In this document: positions 43,585-52,192 of the stretch, one piece after another
Numbering within the stretch: position 1 is the first letter of the stretch
Layout: every line of letters starts with the position of its first letter
NCBI RefSeq assembly: GCF_001399975.1
Contig: NZ_LKBD01000003.1
Location: 1 to 64,000, forward strand
Length of the DNA stretch: 64,000 nt
Reading direction: 5' to 3'
Origin: Pseudoalteromonas sp. P1-9
GTDB taxonomy: Bacteria > Pseudomonadota > Gammaproteobacteria > Enterobacterales > Alteromonadaceae
The notes under the pieces: model-generated
Seen by the model: the letters and a program-made list of their open reading frames with translations, nothing else
The model's database searches: none
What the model was told of the DNA's origin: nothing
Program-made: the position numbers and the translations under genes

Positions 43585-43854
43585 ATGCAACCCGAAGTTT
43601 TTGTAGAAGTACTCAGCGATGCGCTTTTTCTGGTTATTAAGTTGGTTGCAGCAATTATCGTACCAAGCTTAATTGTAGGGCTCATTGTTGCAATCTTCCA
43701 AGCTGCAACCTCAATTAACGAGCAGACCTTAAGCTTTCTACCGCGTCTTATTGTAACCTTACTTGCGCTTATTTTTGGTGCTCACTGGATCACCCAAGAA
43801 TTGACTGATTATTTCCGTCAGATGGTGGAGATTATTCCGCAAATTGCTGGTTAA
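43585..43854 (+). CDS. fliQ: Flagellar export gate protein FliQ
   Basis: The 89-residue, two-helix protein of the export gate. Typical text is 'IKLVAAIIVPSLIVGLIVAIFQAATSINEQTLSFLPRLIVTLLALIFGAHW', the FliQ/SctS signature with the conserved QAATSINEQTLSF loop. AGGAGG stands close before the ATG. Confidence 0.97.
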   Translation: MQPEVFVEVLSDALFLVIKLVAAIIVPSLIVGLIVAIFQAATSINEQTLSFLPRLIVTLLALIFGAHWITQELTDYFRQMVEIIPQIAG

Positions 43855-43865
43855 AATAGGCCTTT

Positions 43866-44645
43866 ATGGAAATTTTATTTTCGCAATTAGTACAATACCT
43901 TTCGGACTTTTTGTTACCGTTATCACGCATTGCGGCAATGTTTATGGTGATGGTAGGCATTGGCGTGAAAACTGTTCCGACGCGCGTAAAAGTTGGGTTG
44001 TCGGTACTGGTGACCTTGCTGGTAATGCCGATTTTACCACCCAGTCAATTTAACGAGCTATTCAGCTTTCAAATGGTCATTGTGGTGCTGCAGCAGATCC
44101 TGATTGGTGTTGCCATGGGGTTTGCGTCAGTAATGATGCTCAATACCTTTATTCTTGCGGGTCAAATACTAGCAATGCAAACAGGCCTTGGTTTTGCTTC
44201 AATTGTAGACCCTGCCAATGGACAAAGTGTGCCTGCGGTTGGTCAGTTTTATTTGATTCTTGCAACCTTGCTATTTTGGGTGTTTGACGGTCATTTAATG
44301 ATGATCCAAATGCTGATACATAGCTTTACTGCACTGCCTATTGATGGCACCTGGTGGCCTGTTGCAAACTTTCAAAAACTGGCGTTATGGGGCAGTTGGA
44401 TGTTTGCGACAGCCTTAGTGTTATCGTTAGCGCCATTAACAGCCATGCTAGTAATTAACTTCTCATTTGGTGTGATGACTCGCGCCGCGCCGCAACTTAA
44501 TATTTTCACCATAGGTTTTCCGTTTACATTGCTTGCAGGCCTTGTCATTATTTGGGCGACAATGACTAACTTTACTGCGCAGTTTGAATTTCAATGGCTA
44601 AAAATGGTTGAGCTAATGTGCGATCTTGTTGGTTGTCAGGTGTAA
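43866..44645 (+). CDS. fliR: Flagellar export gate protein FliR
   Basis: FliR closes the FliPQR gate and contacts FlhB. The 259 residues are mostly hydrophobic with about six membrane helices; 'LSRIAAMFMVMVGIGVKTVPTRVKVGLSVLVTLLVMP' and 'GQILAMQTGLGFASIVDPANGQSVPAVGQFY' match FliR/SctT. It starts 11 bases after fliQ. Confidence 0.95.
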   Translation: MEILFSQLVQYLSDFLLPLSRIAAMFMVMVGIGVKTVPTRVKVGLSVLVTLLVMPILPPSQFNELFSFQMVIVVLQQILIGVAMGFASVMMLNTFILAGQILAMQTGLGFASIVDPANGQSVPAVGQFYLILATLLFWVFDGHLMMIQMLIHSFTALPIDGTWWPVANFQKLALWGSWMFATALVLSLAPLTAMLVINFSFGVMTRAAPQLNIFTIGFPFTLLAGLVIIWATMTNFTAQFEFQWLKMVELMCDLVGCQV

Positions 44646-44654
44646 GGAGCAGGT

Positions 44655-45785
44655 ATGGCTGAAGGCTCAGATCAAGAACGCACCGAAGAACCCACCCCCA
44701 AAAAGCTGCAAGACGCAGCGAAAAAAGGACAAGTAGCGCGCTCAAAAGAAACGGGTACCACATTTGTATTGATTGCTGCTGCAGTGAGCTTTTTACTGTT
44801 TGGTAAAGACATCGCGGTAGGCTTATATAATGTGATGGGGCGTTTGCTTTCGCTTAACCGTAATGAAGTATATGACACGACCAAAATGTTCTCGGTGTGG
44901 GGCGAAGTTGCGAGCGAACTTTGGTATGGCATGACAATGTTTGTGTTGTGCTTATTGGTTGCAGGTGTAATTGGCAATACATTTTTAGGTGGTTTTAATT
45001 TTAGCTGGCAAGCAGCTGCGCCTAAAGCGAGTAAAATGTCACCTCTCAAGGGCTTTGCCCGTATGTTTGGTAAACAAGCCGCAATTGAATTAGTTAAAGC
45101 ATTATTAAAGTTTGGCCTGATTGCAACGGTTGCTGTTTACTTAATCAAAGGCTATTTCCCCGAAATTCTTACCCTGAGCTTAGAAGCGGTGCCCGGTAAT
45201 ATTGAACACGCATTGTGGATCTTGGCGTGGATGTTTTTTGCGCTGGCGATGACGTTAATCGTTATCGCATCAATTGATGCACCATTTCAAAAGTGGAATC
45301 ATAACGAACAGCTCAAAATGACCTTGCAAGAGGTTAAAGATGAATACAAAAACAGCGAAGGTGATCCACAAATTAAAGCGCGTATTCGTCGCACCCAGCG
45401 AGAAATGTCGCAGCGCAGAATGATGCAAGACGTGCCAGATGCCGATGTGGTAGTAACAAACCCCACGCACTACGCCGTTGCACTTAAATATGATACAGCG
45501 AAAGCTGGCGCTCCTATGGTTATTGCCATTGGTGGTGACCAAATAGCGCTGCAAATTAGAAAAATAGCAGACCGCTACGAAGTACCCATTGTTGAGTCGC
45601 CCGCATTGGCGCGTTCATTGTTCCACACCGGAGAAGTGGGTCAGCAAATTCCTGAGCAGCTGTTCGTTGCGGTGGCGCAAGTACTTGCGTATGTTTTCCA
45701 ATTAAAACAGTTTAACAAAGGGCGTGGAAAACGTCCTGAAAAGCTTGCCAAAGAGCTGCCAATTCCTGAAGATTTCAAATACTAA
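44655..45785 (+). CDS. flhB: Flagellar export switch protein FlhB
   Basis: FlhB sets which substrates are exported and changes after hook completion by cutting itself. The 376-residue protein has a charged N terminus ('DQERTEEPTPKKLQDAAKKGQVARS'), four membrane helices and the cytoplasmic domain with the autocleavage site NPTH at 269-272, numbered as in Salmonella. The tail after the site ('AVALKYD ... VGQQIPEQLFVAVAQVLAYVFQL') is copied in the small separate gene at 60114-60410. Confidence 0.97.
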   Translation: MAEGSDQERTEEPTPKKLQDAAKKGQVARSKETGTTFVLIAAAVSFLLFGKDIAVGLYNVMGRLLSLNRNEVYDTTKMFSVWGEVASELWYGMTMFVLCLLVAGVIGNTFLGGFNFSWQAAAPKASKMSPLKGFARMFGKQAAIELVKALLKFGLIATVAVYLIKGYFPEILTLSLEAVPGNIEHALWILAWMFFALAMTLIVIASIDAPFQKWNHNEQLKMTLQEVKDEYKNSEGDPQIKARIRRTQREMSQRRMMQDVPDADVVVTNPTHYAVALKYDTAKAGAPMVIAIGGDQIALQIRKIADRYEVPIVESPALARSLFHTGEVGQQIPEQLFVAVAQVLAYVFQLKQFNKGRGKRPEKLAKELPIPEDFKY

Positions 45786-45811
45786 ACAGTAAGTTATCGC
45801 CACTTCCCTTG

Positions 45812-45828
45812 TTGGAACGGTATTTGCT
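45812..45828 (+). promoter_or_regulatory. Sigma-54 promoter of the flhA-fliA-che operon
   Basis: TTGGAACG (45812-45819), GTAT, TTGCT (45824-45828) differs from TTGGCACG-N4-TTGCW at one base, with exact spacing. It lies in the flhB-flhA gap, 38 bases before the flhA ATG at 45867. In Vibrio the flhA unit is also sigma-54 dependent. Confidence 0.85.
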
Positions 45829-45866
45829 TTAGCTATACCAGTGTCAATATATTGAATAGCTGCTGT

Positions 45867-47975
45867 ATGGACTTCAAGGCCACATTAAATCAACTAAACG
45901 CAAATAAATCGGATTACCTAAAAGGCATAGGTACACCTATTCTGGTGCTTGCTGCGCTCGGTATGGTTGTATTGCCAATGCCTGCGTTTTTACTCGATAT
46001 ACTGTTCTCTTTTAACATAGCGTTATCGCTGGTTGTTTTACTTATTACTCTGTATACCTTGAAGCCGCTTGATTTCGGTATTTTCCCAACGGTTTTGCTA
46101 ATAGCCACTATATTGCGTCTTGCCCTTAATGTAGCCAGTACCCGAGTCGTGTTGCTTGAAGGTCATGAGGGCGGCGATGCAGCAGGTAAAGTAATTGAAG
46201 CGTTTGGCTCAGTTGTGATTGGCGGTAACTATGCCGTTGGTTTAGTAGTTTTCCTTATTCTAATTATTATTAACTTTGTGGTAATTACCAAAGGTGCAGG
46301 CCGTATTTCAGAAGTTTCTGCACGTTTCACCTTAGATGCAATGCCAGGTAAACAAATGGCGATTGATGCAGACTTAAATGCAGGTTTTATTACCGCGGAA
46401 CAAGCGCGAGAGCGTCGTACTGAAGTAACGCGTGAAGCGGACTTCTACGGTTCAATGGATGGTGCCAGTAAGTTTGTAAAAGGCGATGCGATTGCCGGTA
46501 TTATCATTCTTGTTATCAATATTATTGGCGGTTTATTTATTGGCATGATCCAGCACGATTTACCGTTTAGTCGTGCAATGGAAGTATATACGCTACTTAC
46601 GATAGGTGATGGCCTTGTTGCCCAATTACCATCGTTACTTTTATCAATTGGTACCGCGATTGTGGTAACGCGTCAAAATGAATCGCAAAACATGGGCGAG
46701 CAATTTCATGCCCAGTTAGGCAATGATAAAGCCCTTTATATCGCAGCAGGTATTTTGATTGTAATGGGGTTAGTGCCAGGCATGCCGAAAGTTGCGTTCT
46801 TGGGATTAGGCTTTTTAATTGGCGGTGTAGCTTATGTGAATCAGCGCATTAAAACGCAAAAAGCAGAAGAAGAATCGAAACAGGTTGCAAAAGGCAGTAC
46901 ACCAGGCCAAGAACAAGCGCAAATTGAGCAAAAAGAGTTGGGTTGGGATGATGTACAGCAAGTAGATGTAATTGGCTTAGAAGTTGGTTACCGTTTAATT
47001 CCACTTGTCGACCAAGCACAAGGTGGTGAATTACTGAGCCGCATTAAAGGGGTGCGTAAAAAGTTATCCCAAGAGCTTGGCTTTTTAGTACCGCCGGTTC
47101 ATATTCGAGACAATTTAGAATTAGATCCGAACGAGTACCGCATTACATTAATGGGTGTTTCAAGTGGTAACGGTGAATTAAAACACAATAACGAATTGGC
47201 GATTAACCCAGGCCAAGTATTTGGTGAAGTAAAAGGGGTTGCGACTAAAGACCCAGCATTTGGCTTAGATGCAGTTTGGATTGCACCAGAACAAAAAGAT
47301 GAGGCGCAATCACTTGGTTATACTGTGGTTGATGCTGCAACCGTGGTCGCAACACATATTTCTCAGTTATTACACAATAACGCAGCCTTGTTATTGGGCC
47401 ATGAAGAAGTACAAAACCTACTTGATATGTTAGCCAAGTCGCATCCGCGTTTAATTGAAGGCTTAGTACCCGATATTTTACCGCTCACTACAATTGTAAA
47501 AGTACTGCAAAACTTACTTAATGAAGGTGTGCCAATTCGTGATATGCGTTCGATTGTTCAAACCCTCGTTGAGTATGGCCCTCGTAGCCAAGACCCAGAC
47601 GTACTAACAGCTGCAGTTAGAATTTCACTACGTCGATTAATCGTTCAAGACGTTGCTGGCAATGCACCAGAAATCCCTGTCATAACATTGGCACCTGAGT
47701 TGGAACAGATGTTGCATCAGTCCCTTCAAAGTGCAGGTGACGAAGGTGCTGGCATTGAGCCAGGACTCGCAGAAAGACTACAAAATTCTCTCGGCGATGC
47801 GCATCAAAACCAGGAAATGGCAGGTGAACCTTCAATACTGTTGACATCAGGTATGTTGCGCAGCGTGTTATCGCGATTTGTGAAACACAGCCTACCGGGT
47901 TTGCGCGTGATGTCATATCAGGAAGTACCTGAAGAAAAACAGATCAAAATTGTTTGCTCAGTCGGTCAACAGTGA
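45867..47975 (+). CDS. flhA: Flagellar export gate protein FlhA
   Basis: FlhA is the proton-driven gate and docking platform of flagellar export. From the ATG at 45867 (a TTG at 45852 in frame is less likely) it has 702 residues, with about eight membrane helices (to about 330) and a large cytoplasmic ring domain. The region 'VGGNYAVGLVVFLILIIINFVVITKGAGRISEVSARFTLDAMPGKQMAIDADL' (FHIPEP box) is the family signature. It begins a long operon through flhF, flhG, fliA and the che genes. Confidence 0.97.
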   Translation: MDFKATLNQLNANKSDYLKGIGTPILVLAALGMVVLPMPAFLLDILFSFNIALSLVVLLITLYTLKPLDFGIFPTVLLIATILRLALNVASTRVVLLEGHEGGDAAGKVIEAFGSVVIGGNYAVGLVVFLILIIINFVVITKGAGRISEVSARFTLDAMPGKQMAIDADLNAGFITAEQARERRTEVTREADFYGSMDGASKFVKGDAIAGIIILVINIIGGLFIGMIQHDLPFSRAMEVYTLLTIGDGLVAQLPSLLLSIGTAIVVTRQNESQNMGEQFHAQLGNDKALYIAAGILIVMGLVPGMPKVAFLGLGFLIGGVAYVNQRIKTQKAEEESKQVAKGSTPGQEQAQIEQKELGWDDVQQVDVIGLEVGYRLIPLVDQAQGGELLSRIKGVRKKLSQELGFLVPPVHIRDNLELDPNEYRITLMGVSSGNGELKHNNELAINPGQVFGEVKGVATKDPAFGLDAVWIAPEQKDEAQSLGYTVVDAATVVATHISQLLHNNAALLLGHEEVQNLLDMLAKSHPRLIEGLVPDILPLTTIVKVLQNLLNEGVPIRDMRSIVQTLVEYGPRSQDPDVLTAAVRISLRRLIVQDVAGNAPEIPVITLAPELEQMLHQSLQSAGDEGAGIEPGLAERLQNSLGDAHQNQEMAGEPSILLTSGMLRSVLSRFVKHSLPGLRVMSYQEVPEEKQIKIVCSVGQQ

Positions 47976-47996
47976 TAAGTAGAGACGAGGTGTCAC

Positions 47997-49379
47997 ATGA
48001 AAATTAAACGTTTTTTTGCAAAAGATATGCGCAGTGCATTGAATGAAGTAAAGCATGAGCTAGGTCCTGATGCGGTTATCATGTCAAATAAGCGCATGGC
48101 TGATGGTGTTGAAATTGTGGCAGCTGTTGATTATGAAAAGTCAGTGCCAGCTGCACCAGCAGCGCCTAAGTTAAGCGAAGAAAAGCCTCGTTTTAGCAAT
48201 AATTTTGTTAAGCCAAAACCACAAACGGCGACCCCTGAAAAACAAGCAGCGGTAGCAGACAGTTTATCGGCATTACTTGAGCGTCAAGCGAAAAAATCAC
48301 CTCAATTTGATAAAGCACCTGAGCCAAAGCAACCTCGTAATTGGTTTGATGACGATGATTCACTCACATCGACACAGCAAGATGCCCTAGATAGCTTTGC
48401 TAAGCCAAAGCAACAAGGCAGTTATGGCAACCAAGCTCAGTCGCTTGATGAAATGCAAGCGATGCGTGATGAAATGGCATCGATCAGACAGTTACTTGAG
48501 CACCAACTTTCTGGTTTAATGAATGAAGATATGGCGCGCCGTGACCCAACTCGTGCTCTTTTACTTGACCGTTTGAAAGGTATGGGTATCAGTGAAGCAG
48601 TAGCGGACCAGCTTGCGTGTTTTATTCCAGATGATGTAGCACCGCGTCAAGCGTGGCAAGAAACACTTAATATGCTGAGCAAACAGCTATACACTGCAAA
48701 TAATGAGATTTTGCGTCGTGGCGGCGTATATGCGCTAGTTGGTCCTACTGGTGTGGGTAAAACTACCACAGTTGCAAAGCTAGCTGCGCTTGGCGCACAA
48801 AAATTTGGCGCCAACAATATTGCGCTAATCACAACAGATACTTATCGTATTGGCGCATATGAGCAATTATCGACTTATGGTCGCATTATTGGCTGCCCAG
48901 TAAAGCAAGTTAAAAATGCAGAAGAACTCACTGAAATTCTTTATCATTTAAGAAATAAGCGTCTAGTATTAATTGATACAGCAGGAATGAGCCAACGAGA
49001 TATACGTTTGACTGAGCAACTCAACACGTTAATGCGCAATAGCCGAGTAGATATTCGCAGTTACCTTGTGTTAAGTTCAACAGCACAGCTTGAAGTACAG
49101 CAAGAGGCGATTAAACAGTTCAAACAGGTACAGTTAAGTGGTTGTATCTTCACAAAACTTGATGAATGTCTAAGTTTAGGTGAAATTATCAGTGTAGCCA
49201 TTCAAAATCGTCTGCCAATAGGCTATCTTACCAATGGGCAGCGTGTACCAGAGGACATTCGTGTGGCAAATGCGGAAAAATTGGTCAGCAAAGCTCAGCA
49301 GTTGTATGCAAAACGAACAAACGCGCAAGCAAGACGTGCATCAAGCATGGCGCATCAAGCAGTAGGAATGTATGATTAA
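47997..49379 (+). CDS. flhF: Flagellar placement GTPase FlhF
   Basis: FlhF is an SRP-type GTPase that brings the first flagellar parts to the cell pole. The 460 residues have the basic N-terminal B domain (1-150, 'MKIKRFFAKDMRSALNEVKHELGPDAVIMSNKR'), an N domain, and a G domain with [10 protein letters not shown], 'TTDTYRIGAYEQL' and 'LIDTAGMSQRD'. It overlaps flhG by eight bases. FlhF presence together with FlhG indicates one or few polar flagella. Confidence 0.96.
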   Translation: MKIKRFFAKDMRSALNEVKHELGPDAVIMSNKRMADGVEIVAAVDYEKSVPAAPAAPKLSEEKPRFSNNFVKPKPQTATPEKQAAVADSLSALLERQAKKSPQFDKAPEPKQPRNWFDDDDSLTSTQQDALDSFAKPKQQGSYGNQAQSLDEMQAMRDEMASIRQLLEHQLSGLMNEDMARRDPTRALLLDRLKGMGISEAVADQLACFIPDDVAPRQAWQETLNMLSKQLYTANNEILRRGGVYALVGPTGVGKTTTVAKLAALGAQKFGANNIALITTDTYRIGAYEQLSTYGRIIGCPVKQVKNAEELTEILYHLRNKRLVLIDTAGMSQRDIRLTEQLNTLMRNSRVDIRSYLVLSSTAQLEVQQEAIKQFKQVQLSGCIFTKLDECLSLGEIISVAIQNRLPIGYLTNGQRVPEDIRVANAEKLVSKAQQLYAKRTNAQARRASSMAHQAVGMYD

Positions 49380-50229
49380 CCCAGAATTAGATCAAGCTAG
49401 TGGCCTGCGGAAAATGACAAACAATAACAAGGCTGTAAAAGTAATTGCGGTAACTGGAGGTAAAGGGGGAGTTGGTAAAACTAATGTCTCTCTTAACATG
49501 GCAATTGCCATGGCTCAGCAAGGCCAAAAAGTACTGGTACTCGATGCCGATTTGGGTTTAGCAAACTGTGATGTAATGCTGGGTTTGCGTGTAGAGCGTA
49601 ACCTTTCTCATGTGCTTTCAGGGGAATGTGACCTCGAAGATATCTTAGTTGAAGGGCCGTACGGTATGAAAATCGTACCTGCGACATCTGGCTCTCAAAA
49701 TATGGTGGAATTAACACCATCTGAACACGCTGGCCTTATTCGTGCTTTTGGCGAATTAGATTCTCATTATGATGTGCTGGTAGTTGACACCGCGGCCGGT
49801 ATTTCAGATATGGTGCTTAGTTTCTCTCGCGCTTCACAAGATGTGCTTGTTGTTGTGTGTGATGAACCAACGTCAATAACCGATGCTTACGCACTGATTA
49901 AAGTGTTAAGCCGTGAGCACGGTGTGTACAAATTTAAAATAGTTGCGAATATGGTACGCAGCTTAAAAGAAGGCCAAGAGCTTTTCGCAAAATTATCAAA
50001 AGTAACCGACCGCTTTTTAGATGTATCACTTGAGCTAGTCGCGACAGTTCCATTTGATGAAAATATTCGAAAAGCGATTCGTAAACAAAAAACCATTGTT
50101 GACGTATTTCCAAAATCGCCTGCAGCAATTGCGTTCAAAGCACTTGCGACGAAAGCAGCGAGCTGGCCAATTCCAAATCAGCCGTCAGGACACCTAGAGT
50201 TTTTCATTGAGAAACTGGTTAGTAATTAG
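49372..50229 (+). CDS. flhG: Flagellar number regulator FlhG (FleN)
   Basis: FlhG is a MinD-like ATPase that limits flagellar number by restraining FlrA/FleQ and by stimulating FlhF GTPase. The N-terminal helix carries DQASGLR (7-13), the FlhF-activating motif. A deviant Walker A KGGVGKT stands at 31-37, followed by 'DADLGLANCDVMLGL' and 'DTAAGISD'. The 285 residues end in an amphipathic stretch like the MinD membrane helix ('LEFFIEKLVSN'). The FlrA partner is not in the window. Confidence 0.96.
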   Translation: MINPELDQASGLRKMTNNNKAVKVIAVTGGKGGVGKTNVSLNMAIAMAQQGQKVLVLDADLGLANCDVMLGLRVERNLSHVLSGECDLEDILVEGPYGMKIVPATSGSQNMVELTPSEHAGLIRAFGELDSHYDVLVVDTAAGISDMVLSFSRASQDVLVVVCDEPTSITDAYALIKVLSREHGVYKFKIVANMVRSLKEGQELFAKLSKVTDRFLDVSLELVATVPFDENIRKAIRKQKTIVDVFPKSPAAIAFKALATKAASWPIPNQPSGHLEFFIEKLVSN

Positions 50230-50237
50230 GAACGCCT

Positions 50238-50954
50238 ATGAAAAGAACCGCTGCCTATGCTAATCAAAATCAATTATCGCAACTTGTCGAACAGCATACG
50301 CCGTTGGTTAAACGCATTGCCTACCATATTTTAGCGCGTTTGCCGGCAAGCGTTATTGTCGAAGACCTCATTCAGGCGGGCATGATAGGACTAATTGAGG
50401 CTGCTAAGAACTTTGATGGCAGTAAAGGTGCGAGCTTTGAAACCTATGCGGGTATCCGTATTCGCGGTGCAATAATTGATGAAACGCGTAAAGGAGACTG
50501 GGTTCCTCGCTCAGTACATAAAAACGCTCGTGAAGTCGCCGCGGTCATAAATCAGCTAGAATCATCACTCGGACGTGAACCAAAAGACAGTGAAGTAGCT
50601 GAAAAACTTGATATTACGTTAGATGAGTACCATCATATTCTAAGGGATATAAGCAATGGTAAAATTATCGGCATTGAAGATCTCGGTGTTGATGAAGATG
50701 TCATCGACGCAGGGCTCGGCAATAAAGAACAAAATCCATTAGTTGATATTCAACAGGATAAATTTAATAAAGCGTTAGTAGAGGCAATACAAACTTTGCC
50801 AGAAAGAGAAGCGTTAGTGCTGTCACTTTACTACAATGATGAAATGAATTTAAAAGAAATTGGGCTAATTCTTGAAGTGAGTGAATCAAGGGTGAGCCAA
50901 ATACATAGTCAGGCCATGGTGCGCCTTAAAGCAAAAGTCCATGACTGGATATAG
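50238..50954 (+). CDS. fliA: Flagellar sigma factor FliA (sigma-28)
   Basis: FliA transcribes late flagellar genes once FlgM has been exported. The 238 residues show sigma regions 2 ('HTPLVKRIAYHILARLPASVIVEDLIQAGMIGLIEAAKNFD'), 3 ('WVPRSVHKNAREV') and 4 ('LPEREALVLSLYYNDEMNLKEIGLILEVSESRVSQIHSQAMVRLK'). It is placed between flhG and cheY, as in Vibrio and Pseudomonas. Confidence 0.97.
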   Translation: MKRTAAYANQNQLSQLVEQHTPLVKRIAYHILARLPASVIVEDLIQAGMIGLIEAAKNFDGSKGASFETYAGIRIRGAIIDETRKGDWVPRSVHKNAREVAAVINQLESSLGREPKDSEVAEKLDITLDEYHHILRDISNGKIIGIEDLGVDEDVIDAGLGNKEQNPLVDIQQDKFNKALVEAIQTLPEREALVLSLYYNDEMNLKEIGLILEVSESRVSQIHSQAMVRLKAKVHDWI

Positions 50955-51004
50955 AATAAAAGTAGTAAGTAAACAATTAGGTGCATACCTCACTGGAGGA
51001 TATT

Positions 51005-51388
51005 TTGGATAAAAACATGAAAATTCTTGTAGTTGACGACTTTTCAACGATGAGAAGAATCATTAAAAACCTGTTAAGAGATCTTGGTTTCACAAACGTG
51101 CAAGAAGCAGACGATGGTAGCACTGCGCTTCCTATGCTGCAAAACCAAGAGTTTGACTTTGTAGTTACGGATTGGAATATGCCAGGTATGCAAGGTATAG
51201 ATTTGCTGCGCGCGATTCGCGCGGATGACAGTCTAAAACACATACCGGTACTAATGGTAACTGCGGAAGCCAAAAAAGAGCAGATCATTGCTGCAGCGCA
51301 AGCAGGTGTAAACGGTTATATCGTTAAACCATTTACAGCAGCAACGCTTAAAACAAAGCTTGATAAAGTTTTTGAGCGTTTAGGCTAA
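51005..51388 (+). CDS. cheY: Chemotaxis response regulator CheY
   Basis: CheY-P binds FliM and changes motor rotation. The start chosen is TTG at 51005, six bases after GGAGG, giving a 127-residue protein beginning [19 protein letters not shown], the usual N terminus in Vibrio and Shewanella; an upstream GTG at 50981 would add residues not seen in the family. Acidic pocket Asp11/Asp12, acceptor Asp56 in '[10 protein letters not shown]', and 'YIVKPF' with the conserved Lys are present. Confidence 0.96.
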   Translation: MDKNMKILVVDDFSTMRRIIKNLLRDLGFTNVQEADDGSTALPMLQNQEFDFVVTDWNMPGMQGIDLLRAIRADDSLKHIPVLMVTAEAKKEQIIAAAQAGVNGYIVKPFTAATLKTKLDKVFERLG

Positions 51389-51404
51389 CGGGAAGGAGAG
51401 GTTT

Positions 51405-52178
51405 ATGTCAGCAAGTGCTGCGCCTCAAATTACCTTAGAACAAGCTAAGCAGCTAGTTGCGTTTCTTGAAAACGATGAGCAACAACAAGCGCAAGAGCTG
51501 CTAAAGCAAGTTACGGCAATTGAGCAAGATGAATTATTTGGTGAGGTAGGTAAACTAACTCGTCAACTGCATGATTCATTGAAAAATTTTCAACTTGATA
51601 CCACTTTATCGGCGTTAACAAACGAGTCTATTCCTGACGCAAAAGAACGTCTCAATTATGTTATGGAAATGACAGAGCAAGCTGCGAATACAACGATGGA
51701 CGCCGTTGAAGCATCGCTGCCTATTGCCGATAACTTGCAAACAGGTCTCAACAATATTAAGCCCAAATGGGACAAATTAATGTCGCGAGATCTTAAAGTT
51801 GGTGAGTTTAAAGTGTTATGTCATGAGCTAAACGGCTTTATGGACGAAGCAAAAACTAATTCTGATAAATTAAATGCATTAATGACAGAAGTGCTCATGG
51901 CCCAAGGTTATCAGGACCTCACAGGTCAAGTTATTCGACGTGTGATCGAGCTTGTCCGCGAAGTCGAAGATAGCCTGATTCATATGTTAACCGTGTTTGG
52001 CACACCTGTAGAACATGATGAGTCGCCTGAAACGACAATACAACAAGAACAACAAATGGTTGCTGATGGTGAATTAGACCAAGTAGCTGAAGGTCCAATT
52101 ATAAATGCTGAATCACGTGAAGATGTGGTTTCAGGTCAAGATGAAGTAGACGATCTGCTGTCTAGTTTGGGCTTCTAA
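51405..52178 (+). CDS. cheZ: CheY-P phosphatase CheZ
   Basis: CheZ removes the phosphate from CheY-P. The 257 residues are mostly a long helical hairpin; 'LMAQGYQDLTGQVIRRVIELVREVE' holds the catalytic Gln of the family. The end 'SGQDEVDDLLSSLGF' is the C-terminal CheY-binding peptide. Good ribosome binding site GGAAGGAGAGG before ATG. Confidence 0.95.
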   Translation: MSASAAPQITLEQAKQLVAFLENDEQQQAQELLKQVTAIEQDELFGEVGKLTRQLHDSLKNFQLDTTLSALTNESIPDAKERLNYVMEMTEQAANTTMDAVEASLPIADNLQTGLNNIKPKWDKLMSRDLKVGEFKVLCHELNGFMDEAKTNSDKLNALMTEVLMAQGYQDLTGQVIRRVIELVREVEDSLIHMLTVFGTPVEHDESPETTIQQEQQMVADGELDQVAEGPIINAESREDVVSGQDEVDDLLSSLGF

Positions 52179-52192
52179 TCGGAGAAAAATGC

